From Planococcus sp. (in: firmicutes) (lineage in GTDB: Bacteria; Bacillota; Bacilli; Bacillales_A; Planococcaceae): 9,046 nucleotides of DNA. Each line of letters starts with the position of its first letter. Positions within the stretch are counted from its first letter, which is position 1. The position numbers were made by a program, and so were the translations under genes. The notes below the pieces were generated by a model. That model was not told where the DNA came from, did no database searches, and saw only the letters and a list, made by a program, of their open reading frames with translations. Positions 1 to 5,797 of this stretch are shown one piece after another. The stretch lies in NCBI GenBank assembly GCA_030147225.1, contig JASLAI010000349.1:1-9046 (forward strand). The letters are read 5' to 3'.

Positions 1-378
1 CGGAATGACGACAAGCAATTGGCGTTTCGTCCCAGGCAGGTCAAGCCCAATCTCTTGGCCGAACACCGCATTGTCCTGCCGTTCAATAATGACTTTTGAA
101 AAAGCTTCCGCTGTGGACAATTGATTCAATTCTTGAATCTGCTCCAAGAAAGCGCCTTTACTTTCAGTCGCTGTGCTGCCTTTGATCATCCAAAATGTTC
201 CCAGCGGCAAAGCCACTAACAGCAACAGCAATATCGCAATCAGCACCAAAAAAGAATTTCGCCAGACACTCATCATCAATTTAGCGCTTTTCCAGAAGCC
301 CGATTCCTTTGTTTCTCCTTGCCCTTTCATTTCTTCCAATAAACGTTCGATCTCAGTCAATTTCGGATCTTTCGCCAA
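1..378 (-). CDS. DUF4230-type membrane-anchored protein, 3' end outside window
   Basis: This is the first 126 codons of a gene that runs off the left edge; the frame has no stop in the window. The likely start is TTG at 378-376: it is the first usable start after an in-frame TGA upstream, and an AGGGG ribosome binding site (388-384) lies 5 nt before it. The product has a charged cytoplasmic head (residues 1-40, with ERLLEEMK), one hydrophobic helix at about 42-65 (a run of five Leu in LVLIAI...VALPLG), then an extracytoplasmic part with IQELNQLSTAEAFSKVI and QEIGLDLPGTKRQL. This layout, and the start of the soluble domain with its 'L.T..., ...V' pattern, recall DUF4230 proteins of Firmicutes, which are about 200 residues long and have no assigned reaction. 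The assignment is from memory of the family and only half of the protein is visible. The 84-residue gene at 449 is divergent from it, with 70 bp between the two starts. Confidence 0.65.
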   Translation of the reverse strand, partial: MAKDPKLTEIERLLEEMKGQGETKESGFWKSAKLMMSVWRNSFLVLIAILLLLLVALPLGTFWMIKGSTATESKGAFLEQIQELNQLSTAEAFSKVIIERQDNAVFGQEIGLDLPGTKRQLLVVIP

Positions 379-448
379 TGAAACCCCTACTTTCTTATAT
401 TCTATTCATCCTTGCTTCATGTTACGATTATCCAAAGGAGCGATCAGC

Positions 449-703
449 ATGGCGGATTGGCGCGAAAAAATTACCAATGTTTCAAAAACCAAAGGCACGA
501 CTGCTCCAGAAGGCGCGAAACGCGCCGGATTGGGCTGTCTTGGCCTTATACTAGTAGCTGTTTCCATTCTAACATTACTTATTGCGATTGGTCTTTTCAA
601 AAGCGGCTTTGTATTGATGGGGGTTTTCACTACCATCTTCCTGCTTATTTGCATTGCTACAGCAGCACTCTTGCTTGTGCCGAATAAGCGCAATCCATTG
701 TAA
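449..703 (+). CDS. Small two-helix membrane protein, unknown function
   Basis: An 84-residue protein that I do not recognise. The frame stays open far upstream (to about 173), but the start is set at ATG 449 because an AAAGGAG site (434-440) lies 8 nt before it and the upstream frame overlaps the divergent gene. A polar N-terminus (MADWREKITNVSKTKG) precedes two hydrophobic segments at about residues 27-50 and 53-77, joined by a very short KSG turn, so a helical hairpin in the membrane is expected. The C-terminal tail (PNKRNPL) is basic and probably cytoplasmic, as is the N-terminus. Its stop lies 60 bp before pdxK, with a separate promoter overlapping its last codons, so it is probably not strictly co-transcribed. 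No catalytic or binding motif is visible. It is real as judged by RBS, start and membrane-protein composition; the function is open. Confidence 0.75.
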   Translation: MADWREKITNVSKTKGTTAPEGAKRAGLGCLGLILVAVSILTLLIAIGLFKSGFVLMGVFTTIFLLICIATAALLLVPNKRNPL

Positions 704-725
704 ATGTTCGAATTTTTGTTAAAAT
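698..725 (+). promoter_or_regulatory. Sigma-A-like promoter for pdxK
   Basis: TTGTAA (698-703) and TAAAAT (720-725) are 16 bp apart. A TG at 717-718 gives an extended -10 element (TGTTAAAAT). The -35 hexamer overlaps the stop codon of the upstream small gene. Match to consensus is 4/6 and 5/6; read by eye. Confidence 0.5.
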
Positions 726-763
726 AGGAGCAATGACACAATCCACTTAAAGGAGTTTTACGA

Positions 764-1597
764 ATGACACTCAAAAAAACTTTAACCATCGCCGGTTCAG
801 ACACTTCCGGCGGGGCAGGCATACAAGCAGACTTAAAAACTTTCCAGGAACACGGAACTTACGGCATGAATGCATTGACTGTTATCGTGACTATGGATCC
901 TGAAAACGGCTGGAGCCATGGCATTCACCCAATTGCCTTGGATACACTCGATGCCCAATTAAAAACAGCATTCTCTACAGGCGTAGACGCCTTAAAAACG
1001 GGCATGCTGCCAACGGTCGACATTATCGAAATGGCCGGAAAAGCGATCGCCGATTCCGGAATTAAAGACGTGGTCATCGATCCGGTAATGGCATGTAAAG
1101 GTGAAGACGAAGTTCTCTTCCCTGAAAATGTCGATGCGATGATCAAGTATTTGTTGCCGAATGCAAAAGTTGTTACGCCGAACCTGGTGGAAGCAGGGCA
1201 ATTATCGGGACAAGGCTCATTGCAAACAGTAGAAGACATGCAGACAGCTGCTGAAAAAATTCACGCACATGGTGCACAATATGTTGTCATCAAAGGCGGC
1301 AAACAATTAAAACACGAAAAAGCGGCAGATTTACTGTTTGACGGCAAGACGCATTACCTGCTGACATCTGAAAAAACAGATACCACTTACAATCATGGCG
1401 CAGGCTGCACGTTCGCAGCGTCGATCACCGCCAACCTGGCAAACGGCCAATCAGTCAAAGACGCTGTACTGAACGCAAAAATCTTTGTGGCAACAGCAAT
1501 CCAGCACGGCTGGAAGCTGAACGAATACGTTGGTCCGGTTATGCACGGAGCAGCTTCTAAGTTCACAAAACCTGAAGTTGAAGTAACGGAACTATAA
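764..1597 (+). CDS. pdxK: Pyridoxine/pyridoxal kinase (PdxK, ThiD-like fold)
   Basis: A 277-residue ribokinase-superfamily kinase that phosphorylates pyridoxal and related B6 vitamers with ATP, in the salvage route to pyridoxal phosphate. The ATG at 764 has an AAAGGAG site (749-755) 8 nt upstream. The N-terminal GSDTSGGAGIQADLKTF (residues 11-27) is the signature of the HMP/pyridoxal kinase family. IDPVM (105-109), VTPNL (137-141) and the anion-hole motif HGAGCTF (211-217) follow. Two cysteines, C111 in ACKG and C215 in GAGC, match the pair that defines the CC-type pyridoxal kinases of Firmicutes, where the second forms a hemithioacetal with the substrate aldehyde. It resembles Bacillus subtilis PdxK, which was once annotated ThiD, along its whole length. 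Some activity on hydroxymethylpyrimidine cannot be excluded from sequence, but there are no thiamine genes nearby. It appears monocistronic: own promoter and strong terminator. Confidence 0.9.
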   Translation: MTLKKTLTIAGSDTSGGAGIQADLKTFQEHGTYGMNALTVIVTMDPENGWSHGIHPIALDTLDAQLKTAFSTGVDALKTGMLPTVDIIEMAGKAIADSGIKDVVIDPVMACKGEDEVLFPENVDAMIKYLLPNAKVVTPNLVEAGQLSGQGSLQTVEDMQTAAEKIHAHGAQYVVIKGGKQLKHEKAADLLFDGKTHYLLTSEKTDTTYNHGAGCTFAASITANLANGQSVKDAVLNAKIFVATAIQHGWKLNEYVGPVMHGAASKFTKPEVEVTEL

Positions 1598-1611
1598 AAT
1601 ATATCAAACCG

Positions 1612-1656
1612 GCTGCCGCGTAAAGTCATAAATTGACTTTACGCGGCAGCTTTTTT
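1612..1656 (+). terminator. Intrinsic terminator of pdxK, perfect 17-bp stem
   Basis: GCTGCCGCGTAAAGTCA (1612-1628) pairs without mismatch with 1634-1650 around a 5-nt loop (TAAAT), followed by six T (1651-1656). It starts 14 nt after the pdxK stop codon. Confidence 0.95.
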
Positions 1657-1701
1657 GACGATTGGAAATGTTTTCTCCTCTAAAGCATCCTAATCGCATT
1701 C

Positions 1702-1730
1702 TTCACGACATTTCCCTATACTGATAGAAT
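1702..1730 (+). promoter_or_regulatory. Extended -10 promoter for yojF-bshB2
   Basis: TTCACG (1702-1707) and TAGAAT (1725-1730) are 17 bp apart. A TG at 1722-1723 gives an extended -10 (TGATAGAAT). Matches are 4/6 and 5/6. It lies between the pdxK terminator and the yojF ribosome binding site, the only place where this operon could begin. Confidence 0.6.
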
Positions 1731-1753
1731 ACCGATTCAATAGGAGGAACATC

Positions 1754-2104
1754 ATGGAACTAGTCGAAGTAAAAAAATTGCAAGTCGAGCTGGATGCATT
1801 TGCAGGCAGAGATGTCTACCTTCATTTGGAAACGACAAACGGCTCGTACGCTACACATTTCAACGAAGGCTTTTTCAACGCCGGCGCTTTTATTCGAAAC
1901 GTCGTCATCAATTACGAACTCGGAAAAGTGGTCGGCGACAGTCCGCATCGCGTTGGACTAAAATTGCCGCATGGCTGGGTCTATGCGCAAGGCATTACCC
2001 ATTATGAATTGGATGATCAGGGCCGCCTCTTGCTTGCAGGGCATGACGGTACTGGAAAATTGGCGGTGGCGCTGCAGATCAGCGAAACACCGTTCAGTTA
2101 TTAA
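1754..2104 (+). CDS. yojF: YojF family protein (DUF1806), partner of BshB2
   Basis: A 116-residue soluble protein of the YojF/DUF1806 family. The ATG at 1754 follows a perfect AGGAGG (1742-1747) by 6 nt. The family pattern as I recall it from B. subtilis YojF is clear: YLHLETTNGSY (residues 22-32), AFIRN, then HRVGLKLPHGWVYAQGITHYELD and a C-terminal GKLAVALQISETPF. No signal peptide or membrane helix is seen. The biochemical role is not known to me; in Bacillus the gene sits directly before bshB2, and the same order holds here, with only 14 bp between stop and next start, so the two are almost certainly co-transcribed. A supporting role in bacillithiol synthesis is an inference from this linkage only. 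Confidence 0.88.
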   Translation: MELVEVKKLQVELDAFAGRDVYLHLETTNGSYATHFNEGFFNAGAFIRNVVINYELGKVVGDSPHRVGLKLPHGWVYAQGITHYELDDQGRLLLAGHDGTGKLAVALQISETPFSY

Positions 2105-2118
2105 GGGAGGGACTTACT

Positions 2119-2808
2119 ATGACAATTCCACAAGAACGCCATGTGCTGGTCGTATTCCCTCACCCCGACGATGAAGCGTTCGGAGTTTCGGGAACGATCA
2201 CTACACATATTCAGCAAGGCACCTCGGTTACATACGCGTGTCTGACACTTGGCGAAATGGGCCGCAACCTGGGCAACCCACCGTTTGCCACGAGGGAATC
2301 ATTGCCGGAAATTCGCAAGAAGGAACTTCAAGCCTCCGCTGATGCGATGGGACTGACCGATCTTCGCATGATGGGGCTCCGAGATAAAACGATCGAATTT
2401 GAAGACGACGAAAAAATGGTCGGACTGATGACCGATTTAATCGAAGAGTTGAATCCTTCAAAAATCATTACTTTCTATCCGGATTTTGCGGTCCACCCTG
2501 ACCATGAAGCAACGGCTCGTGCGGTTGTCCGTGCGGTTCGCCGCATGAAAGATCGGCCGACTTTGCATTGCGTCGCCTTTGCAAACAATACGTTGGAGAT
2601 GCTCGGCCAACCTGATGTGGTCTATGACATCCGTGAAGTCCGCGACCAAAAAATGAATTCCATGAAAGCTCATATCTCTCAAACTGCTTGGATGCTTGAA
2701 GAAATGGAACACAAGCTTCAACAAGGAGATACCGAGACTGAAAACTGGCTGACGAAAGAACGTTTCTATAATTATCGATGGCATGAGGATTTTGAAAAAT
2801 CCTTTTAA
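2119..2808 (+). CDS. bshB2: Bacillithiol biosynthesis deacetylase BshB2
   Basis: A 229-residue zinc-dependent deacetylase of the GlcNAc-PI de-N-acetylase (LmbE) family. It removes the acetyl group from GlcNAc-malate to give GlcN-malate, the second step of bacillithiol synthesis, and may act on bacillithiol conjugates. The PHPDDE motif (residues 14-19) supplies the zinc ligands H15 and D18 and the base D17; HPDH (126-129) supplies the catalytic H126 and the third zinc ligand H129, as in characterised BshB enzymes. LGEMGRN (44-50) and ATRESLPEIRKKEL (57-70) are typical of the BshB2 branch. The ATG at 2119 has GGGAGG (2105-2110) 8 nt upstream. It is the second gene of the yojF operon and ends just before a terminator. 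The BshB2 rather than BshB1 assignment rests on the yojF neighbour and sequence recall; bshA and bshC are not in the window. Confidence 0.9.
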   Translation: MTIPQERHVLVVFPHPDDEAFGVSGTITTHIQQGTSVTYACLTLGEMGRNLGNPPFATRESLPEIRKKELQASADAMGLTDLRMMGLRDKTIEFEDDEKMVGLMTDLIEELNPSKIITFYPDFAVHPDHEATARAVVRAVRRMKDRPTLHCVAFANNTLEMLGQPDVVYDIREVRDQKMNSMKAHISQTAWMLEEMEHKLQQGDTETENWLTKERFYNYRWHEDFEKSF

Positions 2809-2814
2809 AAAACA

Positions 2815-2850
2815 ACCCCTCAATTTTTTATTTTTTGAGGGGTATTTTTT
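2815..2850 (+). terminator. Intrinsic terminator of yojF-bshB2
   Basis: ACCCCTCAA (2815-2823) pairs with TTGAGGGGT (2835-2843) around an 11-nt T-rich loop; after A2844 six T follow (2845-2850). An A-run just before the stem (2807-2812) would give a T-run on the other strand, but no minus-strand gene needs it. Confidence 0.88.
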
Positions 2851-2886
2851 ATGGACGTTTTCAGATAATATAAACATTGGCAGTAA

Positions 2887-2910
2887 AGCGTTTTCAAGGG
2901 GGAAAACGCT
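2887..2910. promoter_or_regulatory. Perfect dyad in the yjiH promoter, cre-like operator
   Basis: AGCGTTTTC (2887-2895) and GAAAACGCT (2902-2910) form a perfect 9-bp inverted repeat with a 6-nt centre (AAGGGG). It ends 1 bp before a TATAAT box. The left half, read over 2883-2896 as GTAAAGCGTTTTCA, agrees with the Bacillus catabolite-responsive element consensus (TGWNANCGNTNWCA, from memory) at 8 of 10 specified positions, failing only at the first TG. There is no T-run, so it is not a terminator. It may bind CcpA or another repressor. Confidence 0.45.
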
Positions 2911-2917
2911 GTATAAT
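2891..2917 (+). promoter_or_regulatory. Promoter of yjiH: perfect -10, weak -35
   Basis: TATAAT at 2912-2917 is a perfect -10 hexamer. The best -35 nearby is TTTTCA (2891-2896, 4/6) at a short 15-bp spacing, inside the dyad described separately, so the promoter is probably weak or regulated. The expected transcript start is about 2924, giving a short leader of roughly 40 nt to the GTG start. Confidence 0.5.
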
Positions 2918-2964
2918 CAATACCAATCATGTGTATTCATGCACGAAGAAAAGGGGAATTATTT

Positions 2965-4317
2965 GTGAAAAAGTTTTCTACTTCAACCTGGCTATTATTT
3001 TTGATTCCTTCTTTACTCGGAATCCTGCTGTTCCTGGTTCCAATTCCAACTGAAGATGGATGGATGGTAACCATTGCCGTTCTTGCCAATCTCATGGCGG
3101 GATCCATTGAATCCATTGTACCGTGGATCATGATGGTCATTTTGATTGTCGCAGCATTAGGCTCTTTAGTCTTCATTACAAAAAAAGTTAACGAAACAGA
3201 ACATGTGTCATTTATCGATAAGCTCTTTAACGTTAGTCTGTTCTGGACCATTGTCCGGATTCTTGGAGCAGTTTTCGCAGTTATGGTCTTGTTCCAAATT
3301 GGTCCTGAGCCAATCTGGAGTGAAAATACCGGCGGACTTCTTCTATCAGGAGATGGGTTATTGTCCTTCCTGTTCACTATTTTCTTATTTGCCGGATTGT
3401 TCCTGCCGCTTTTGATGAACTTCGGCTTACTGGAATTCTTCGGAACGATGATGGTCAAAATCATGCGTCCACTGTTCCGTTTACCTGGCCGTTCATCTAT
3501 TGATGCTTTGGCTTCATGGGTCGGAGATGGCACCATCGGCGTATTATTGACAAGCAAGCAGTACGAAGCGAATAAATACACACAGCGTGAAGCAGCAATC
3601 ATCGGAACGACCTTCTCAGTTGTATCCATTACGTTCGCTATTGTCGTCATCCAAGAAATCGGTCTTGGAACTTACTTCCTGCCTTATTATGCTACTGTCA
3701 TTTTAGCAGGCATCATTCTGGCACTCATTATGCCGCGCATTTACCCATTATCAAAAAAACCAACCACTTTCATGGATGGTTCGCCACAGGAATCTCAGTC
3801 TGAGGATGTTCCAGAAGGCTATAGCGTCGCTTCTCACGGAATTGAAAATGCATTGACGAAAGCGGAAGACAACCGCTCGATCAGCAAGTTTTTCAAAGAT
3901 GGTTTTAAAAATGTGCTTGATATGTGGATCGGCGTCGCACCAGTAGTCATGGCATTCGGTACGGTTGCATTGATCTTAGCGGAATACACTCCTGTATTCT
4001 CCATACTCGGTACGCCATTTGAACCGTATTTACGATTGCTGGGTGTTCCAGAAGCAGCTGAAGCTGCCCAATTGATGGTCGTCGGTTTTGCCGATATGTT
4101 CCTGCCCGCTATTCTTGGTGCTGGCATCGAGTCTGAAATGACACGATTTGTCGTTGCTACCATGTCCGTTACTCAATTGATTTATATGTCTGAAGTTGGT
4201 GGATTGCTGCTCGGTTCCAAGATCCCTGTCAATATTTTTGATCTGATCATCATCTTCTTGCTTCGGACAATCATCGCTTTGCCGATTGTTGTGGGAGTCG
4301 CACATTTATTGTTCTGA
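2965..4317 (+). CDS. yjiH: YjiH family Gate-domain membrane transporter
   Basis: A 450-residue polytopic membrane protein. The frame is open from an ATG at 2929, but the start is set at GTG 2965 because AAAAGGGG (2949-2956) lies 8 nt before it, and no such site precedes 2929. About ten hydrophobic segments are visible (near residues 8-27, 52-72, 93-112, 133-155, 208-230, 240-258, 318-340, 365-385, 395-415, 423-447). The Gate / nucleoside-recognition domain is seen twice as polar breaks in membrane segments: FRLPGRSSIDALASWVGDGTIG (about 172-192) and ADMFLPAILGAGIESEMTRF (about 376-395), with a charged cytoplasmic stretch (260-315) between the halves. This matches the YjiH family of E. coli and Bacillus. 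The substrate is not established; the family is related to nucleoside transporters. It is monocistronic, between its own promoter and a terminator shared with the convergent tdh gene. Confidence 0.85.
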   Translation: MKKFSTSTWLLFLIPSLLGILLFLVPIPTEDGWMVTIAVLANLMAGSIESIVPWIMMVILIVAALGSLVFITKKVNETEHVSFIDKLFNVSLFWTIVRILGAVFAVMVLFQIGPEPIWSENTGGLLLSGDGLLSFLFTIFLFAGLFLPLLMNFGLLEFFGTMMVKIMRPLFRLPGRSSIDALASWVGDGTIGVLLTSKQYEANKYTQREAAIIGTTFSVVSITFAIVVIQEIGLGTYFLPYYATVILAGIILALIMPRIYPLSKKPTTFMDGSPQESQSEDVPEGYSVASHGIENALTKAEDNRSISKFFKDGFKNVLDMWIGVAPVVMAFGTVALILAEYTPVFSILGTPFEPYLRLLGVPEAAEAAQLMVVGFADMFLPAILGAGIESEMTRFVVATMSVTQLIYMSEVGGLLLGSKIPVNIFDLIIIFLLRTIIALPIVVGVAHLLF

Positions 4318-4324
4318 TTAATAC

Positions 4325-4359
4325 AAAATGCCATCCGCATGACGCGGATGGCATTTTTT
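4325..4359. terminator. Bidirectional terminator between yjiH and tdh
   Basis: AAAATGCCATCCGC (4325-4338) pairs perfectly with GCGGATGGCATTTT (4344-4357) around a 5-nt loop (ATGAC). Plus-strand T-run 4354-4359; the AAAA at 4325-4328 gives a T-run on the minus strand. It sits between the convergent stops of yjiH (4317) and tdh (4391) and should serve both. Confidence 0.93.
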
Positions 4360-4390
4360 GATTTATAGCATACTTTTTATTGGGATTTAT

Positions 4391-5335
4391 TTAAACGAGC
4401 TGCAGCTTTTTTTTTAACTTTTCCAGCATATCAAAAGTCATTGCATCCAAATCGTATGAAGCTTTAAAACCCCACTCTGTTTTAGCAGCTGAAGCATCAA
4501 TGTTATCCGGCCAGCTGTCTGCAATTTCCTGTCTTGCAGGATCGACTGCGTAAGACATTTTAAAATCAGGAATATGCTTGCGAATGGATGCCGCAATCTG
4601 TTCTGGTTCAAAGCTCATCGCTGTCACATTAAAGGCATTCCGGTGGATCAATTTGGCAGGATCTGCTTCCATTAAGTCAATGATGGCCTGCAGCGCATCC
4701 GGCATATACATCATGTCCATATAAGTGCCTTCCGCAATATAGGACGTATAGCTGCCCTGCTCAATCGCTTTATAATAGATATCTACCGCGTAATCGGTTG
4801 TTCCCCCGCCAGGCTGTGCGACATTTGAAATCAACCCTGGGAAACGGACACCGCGCGTGTCGACGCCAAACTTCGTAAAGTAATAGTCACACAGCAGCTC
4901 GCCTGCTACCTTATTGACACCGTACATGGTGGTCGGACGCTGCAATGTGTCTTGTGGTGTGTTTTTCTTGGGTGTTGAAGGACCGAACGCGCCAATGGAA
5001 CTGGGTGTGAAAAATTGCATGCCAAGTTCACGAGATGCTTCGAGCGCATTTACCAAACCGCCCATATTCAGGTTCCAGGCAAGCAGCGGTTTTTCTTCAG
5101 CAGTCGCTGACAGCAATGCCGCCATATGAACCATTGTATCCGCTCCAAAATCCTTTGCCAAATCGTGCATTCTCTGTGCATCGGTAACATCCAAAATTTC
5201 AAAAGGACCGGATTGATCATCAGTCTGACGGATATCTGTCGCCAATACATTGTCGTTGCCGTAGATGCCGCGCATTTTCCCGACAAGCTCAGACCCTATC
5301 TGTCCCAAAGCACCTGTAATCATAATTCGTTCCAT
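4391..5335 (-). CDS. tdh: L-threonine 3-dehydrogenase, short-chain (SDR) type
   Basis: A 314-residue extended SDR enzyme that oxidises L-threonine to 2-amino-3-ketobutyrate with NAD+. The frame opens at GTG 5344, but ATG 5335 is chosen because AAAAGGAG (5351-5344) lies 8 nt before it and covers the GTG. The Rossmann motif GALGQIG is at residues 8-14; D34 in ATDIR at the end of the second strand favours NAD over NADP. Catalytic residues are S112/S113 in [11 protein letters not shown]138 and K142 in MYGVNK. The substrate-side motifs RFPGLIS (164-170), [12 protein letters not shown] (175-186) and MMYMPDA (208-214) are those of the metal-free threonine dehydrogenases known from psychrophilic and soil bacteria, not of the zinc MDR type of B. 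subtilis. It is monocistronic; the usual partner kbl (glycine C-acetyltransferase) is absent here. An annotation as generic NAD-dependent epimerase would be the conservative alternative. Confidence 0.85.
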   Translation of the reverse strand: MERIMITGALGQIGSELVGKMRGIYGNDNVLATDIRQTDDQSGPFEILDVTDAQRMHDLAKDFGADTMVHMAALLSATAEEKPLLAWNLNMGGLVNALEASRELGMQFFTPSSIGAFGPSTPKKNTPQDTLQRPTTMYGVNKVAGELLCDYYFTKFGVDTRGVRFPGLISNVAQPGGGTTDYAVDIYYKAIEQGSYTSYIAEGTYMDMMYMPDALQAIIDLMEADPAKLIHRNAFNVTAMSFEPEQIAASIRKHIPDFKMSYAVDPARQEIADSWPDNIDASAAKTEWGFKASYDLDAMTFDMLEKLKKKLQLV

Positions 5336-5428
5336 TTTCAACACTCCTTTTCCTCAAAACATTTGTCCTGTCTAAAAATACAAAAATAAGCTTGTAAACC
5401 TTGTCAATTTAACCTTTAATATTAAGCT

Positions 5429-5457
5429 ATTATAAGATGTTCTCTTTAAAAACACAA
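5429..5457 (-). promoter_or_regulatory. Candidate promoter of tdh
   Basis: On the minus strand TTGTGT (5457-5452) and a perfect TATAAT (5434-5429) are 17 bp apart. The transcript would start near 5422, inside the palindrome TTAATATTAA. A perfect TTGACA also exists nearer the gene (5407-5402), but the best -10 at its proper distance is only TTGTAT-like, so it is ranked second. Confidence 0.5.
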
Positions 5458-5479
5458 TTAATTTTTATAAAAAGATTAA

Positions 5480-5518
5480 ACAAAGCCTTCTTTCATTCAA
5501 CAAAGCTTCTCATATTCA
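5480..5518. repeat. Two tandem imperfect direct repeats upstream of tcy promoter
   Basis: ACAAAGCCTTCTTTCATTCA (5480-5499) is followed directly by ACAAAGCTTCTCATATTCA (5500-5518). They share ACAAAGC, TTCT and ATTCA at a spacing close to two DNA helix turns, a geometry suited to a regulator site. They lie about 60-100 bp upstream of the tcy -35 box and a little upstream of the tdh promoter. The function is unknown. Confidence 0.4.
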
Positions 5519-5578
5519 TGCATAAATAGTGGACGTTCAATGAATGGAAATACTGCAATCATTTTGCGTTCACTTCAT

Positions 5579-5607
5579 TTGAGACTGTCGGATAAGCATG
5601 CTATAAT
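5579..5607 (+). promoter_or_regulatory. Strong promoter of tcyABC
   Basis: TTGAGA (5579-5584, 5/6) and a perfect TATAAT (5602-5607) have the ideal 17-bp spacing, and TG at 5599-5600 adds an extended -10 (TGCTATAAT). The expected start is about 5614, which leaves an untranslated leader of about 185 nt before tcyA. Confidence 0.8.
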
Positions 5608-5748
5608 AAATCAGCTTCGGGATTCCTCTCAGATTGAACGGCTATTGTTCCTTTTTTTAATTTTTAAACCTACTATTCCAGTTGGTGAAAGAGGCTTTAT
5701 TATTAAAAATAATTATTTAAGGAATAAAAATAAGGGGTATAGACATTC

Positions 5749-5778
5749 ATGAGAGAATCGCAAAACAAAAAATTATAA
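5749..5778 (+). CDS. Possible 9-codon leader peptide before tcyA
   Basis: ATG at 5749 opens a frame encoding MRESQNKKL and ends in TAA at 5776-5778, 5 nt before the tcyA ribosome binding site. AAGGGG (5732-5737) lies 11 nt upstream, slightly far. No cysteine codons or run of a single amino acid is present, so a classical attenuation leader is not indicated; chance is quite possible. Confidence 0.15.
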   Translation: MRESQNKKL

Positions 5779-5797
5779 AGAGCAGAGGAGAATTTTC

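Larger units (their letters stand above)
5336..5797. other. 462-bp AT-rich divergent control region, tdh / tcyABC
   Basis: No convincing gene lies between the tdh start and the tcyA start. The region holds a promoter for each direction, a pair of imperfect direct repeats (5480-5518), a 10-bp AT palindrome TTAATATTAA (5416-5425) just downstream of the tdh -10 box, and a roughly 185-nt tcy leader. I see no conserved core of T-box, SAM, lysine or glycine riboswitches. A 70-codon frame at 5540-5752 runs across the strong promoter and has no good ribosome binding site, so it is not taken as a gene. Confidence 0.7.

Noticed and set aside
406..822. 138-codon minus-strand frame opposite the small membrane gene and pdxK start
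   Set aside because: It crosses the pdxK promoter and ribosome binding site in antisense and has no start signal or family motif.
2887..2910. The dyad before yjiH as a second terminator
   Set aside because: No T-run follows either side; instead a TATAAT box follows, so an operator is more likely.
2929..2964. Upstream ATG start for yjiH
   Set aside because: There is no ribosome binding site before 2929, and the added residues (MCIHARRKGELF) are simply the translated AAGGGG leader; GTG 2965 fits better.
2937..3650. 237-codon minus-strand frame inside yjiH
   Set aside because: It is the antisense shadow of a membrane protein; the plus frame has a ribosome binding site and clear family motifs.
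5636..5665. Possible attenuator: GAAC/GTTC hairpin followed by seven T
   Set aside because: The stem has only 4 bp with a 7-nt loop, too weak to call a terminator without comparative support.
5540..5752. 70-codon plus-strand frame in the tdh-tcyA gap
   Set aside because: It runs through the strong tcy promoter, has no good ribosome binding site and no recognisable protein character.
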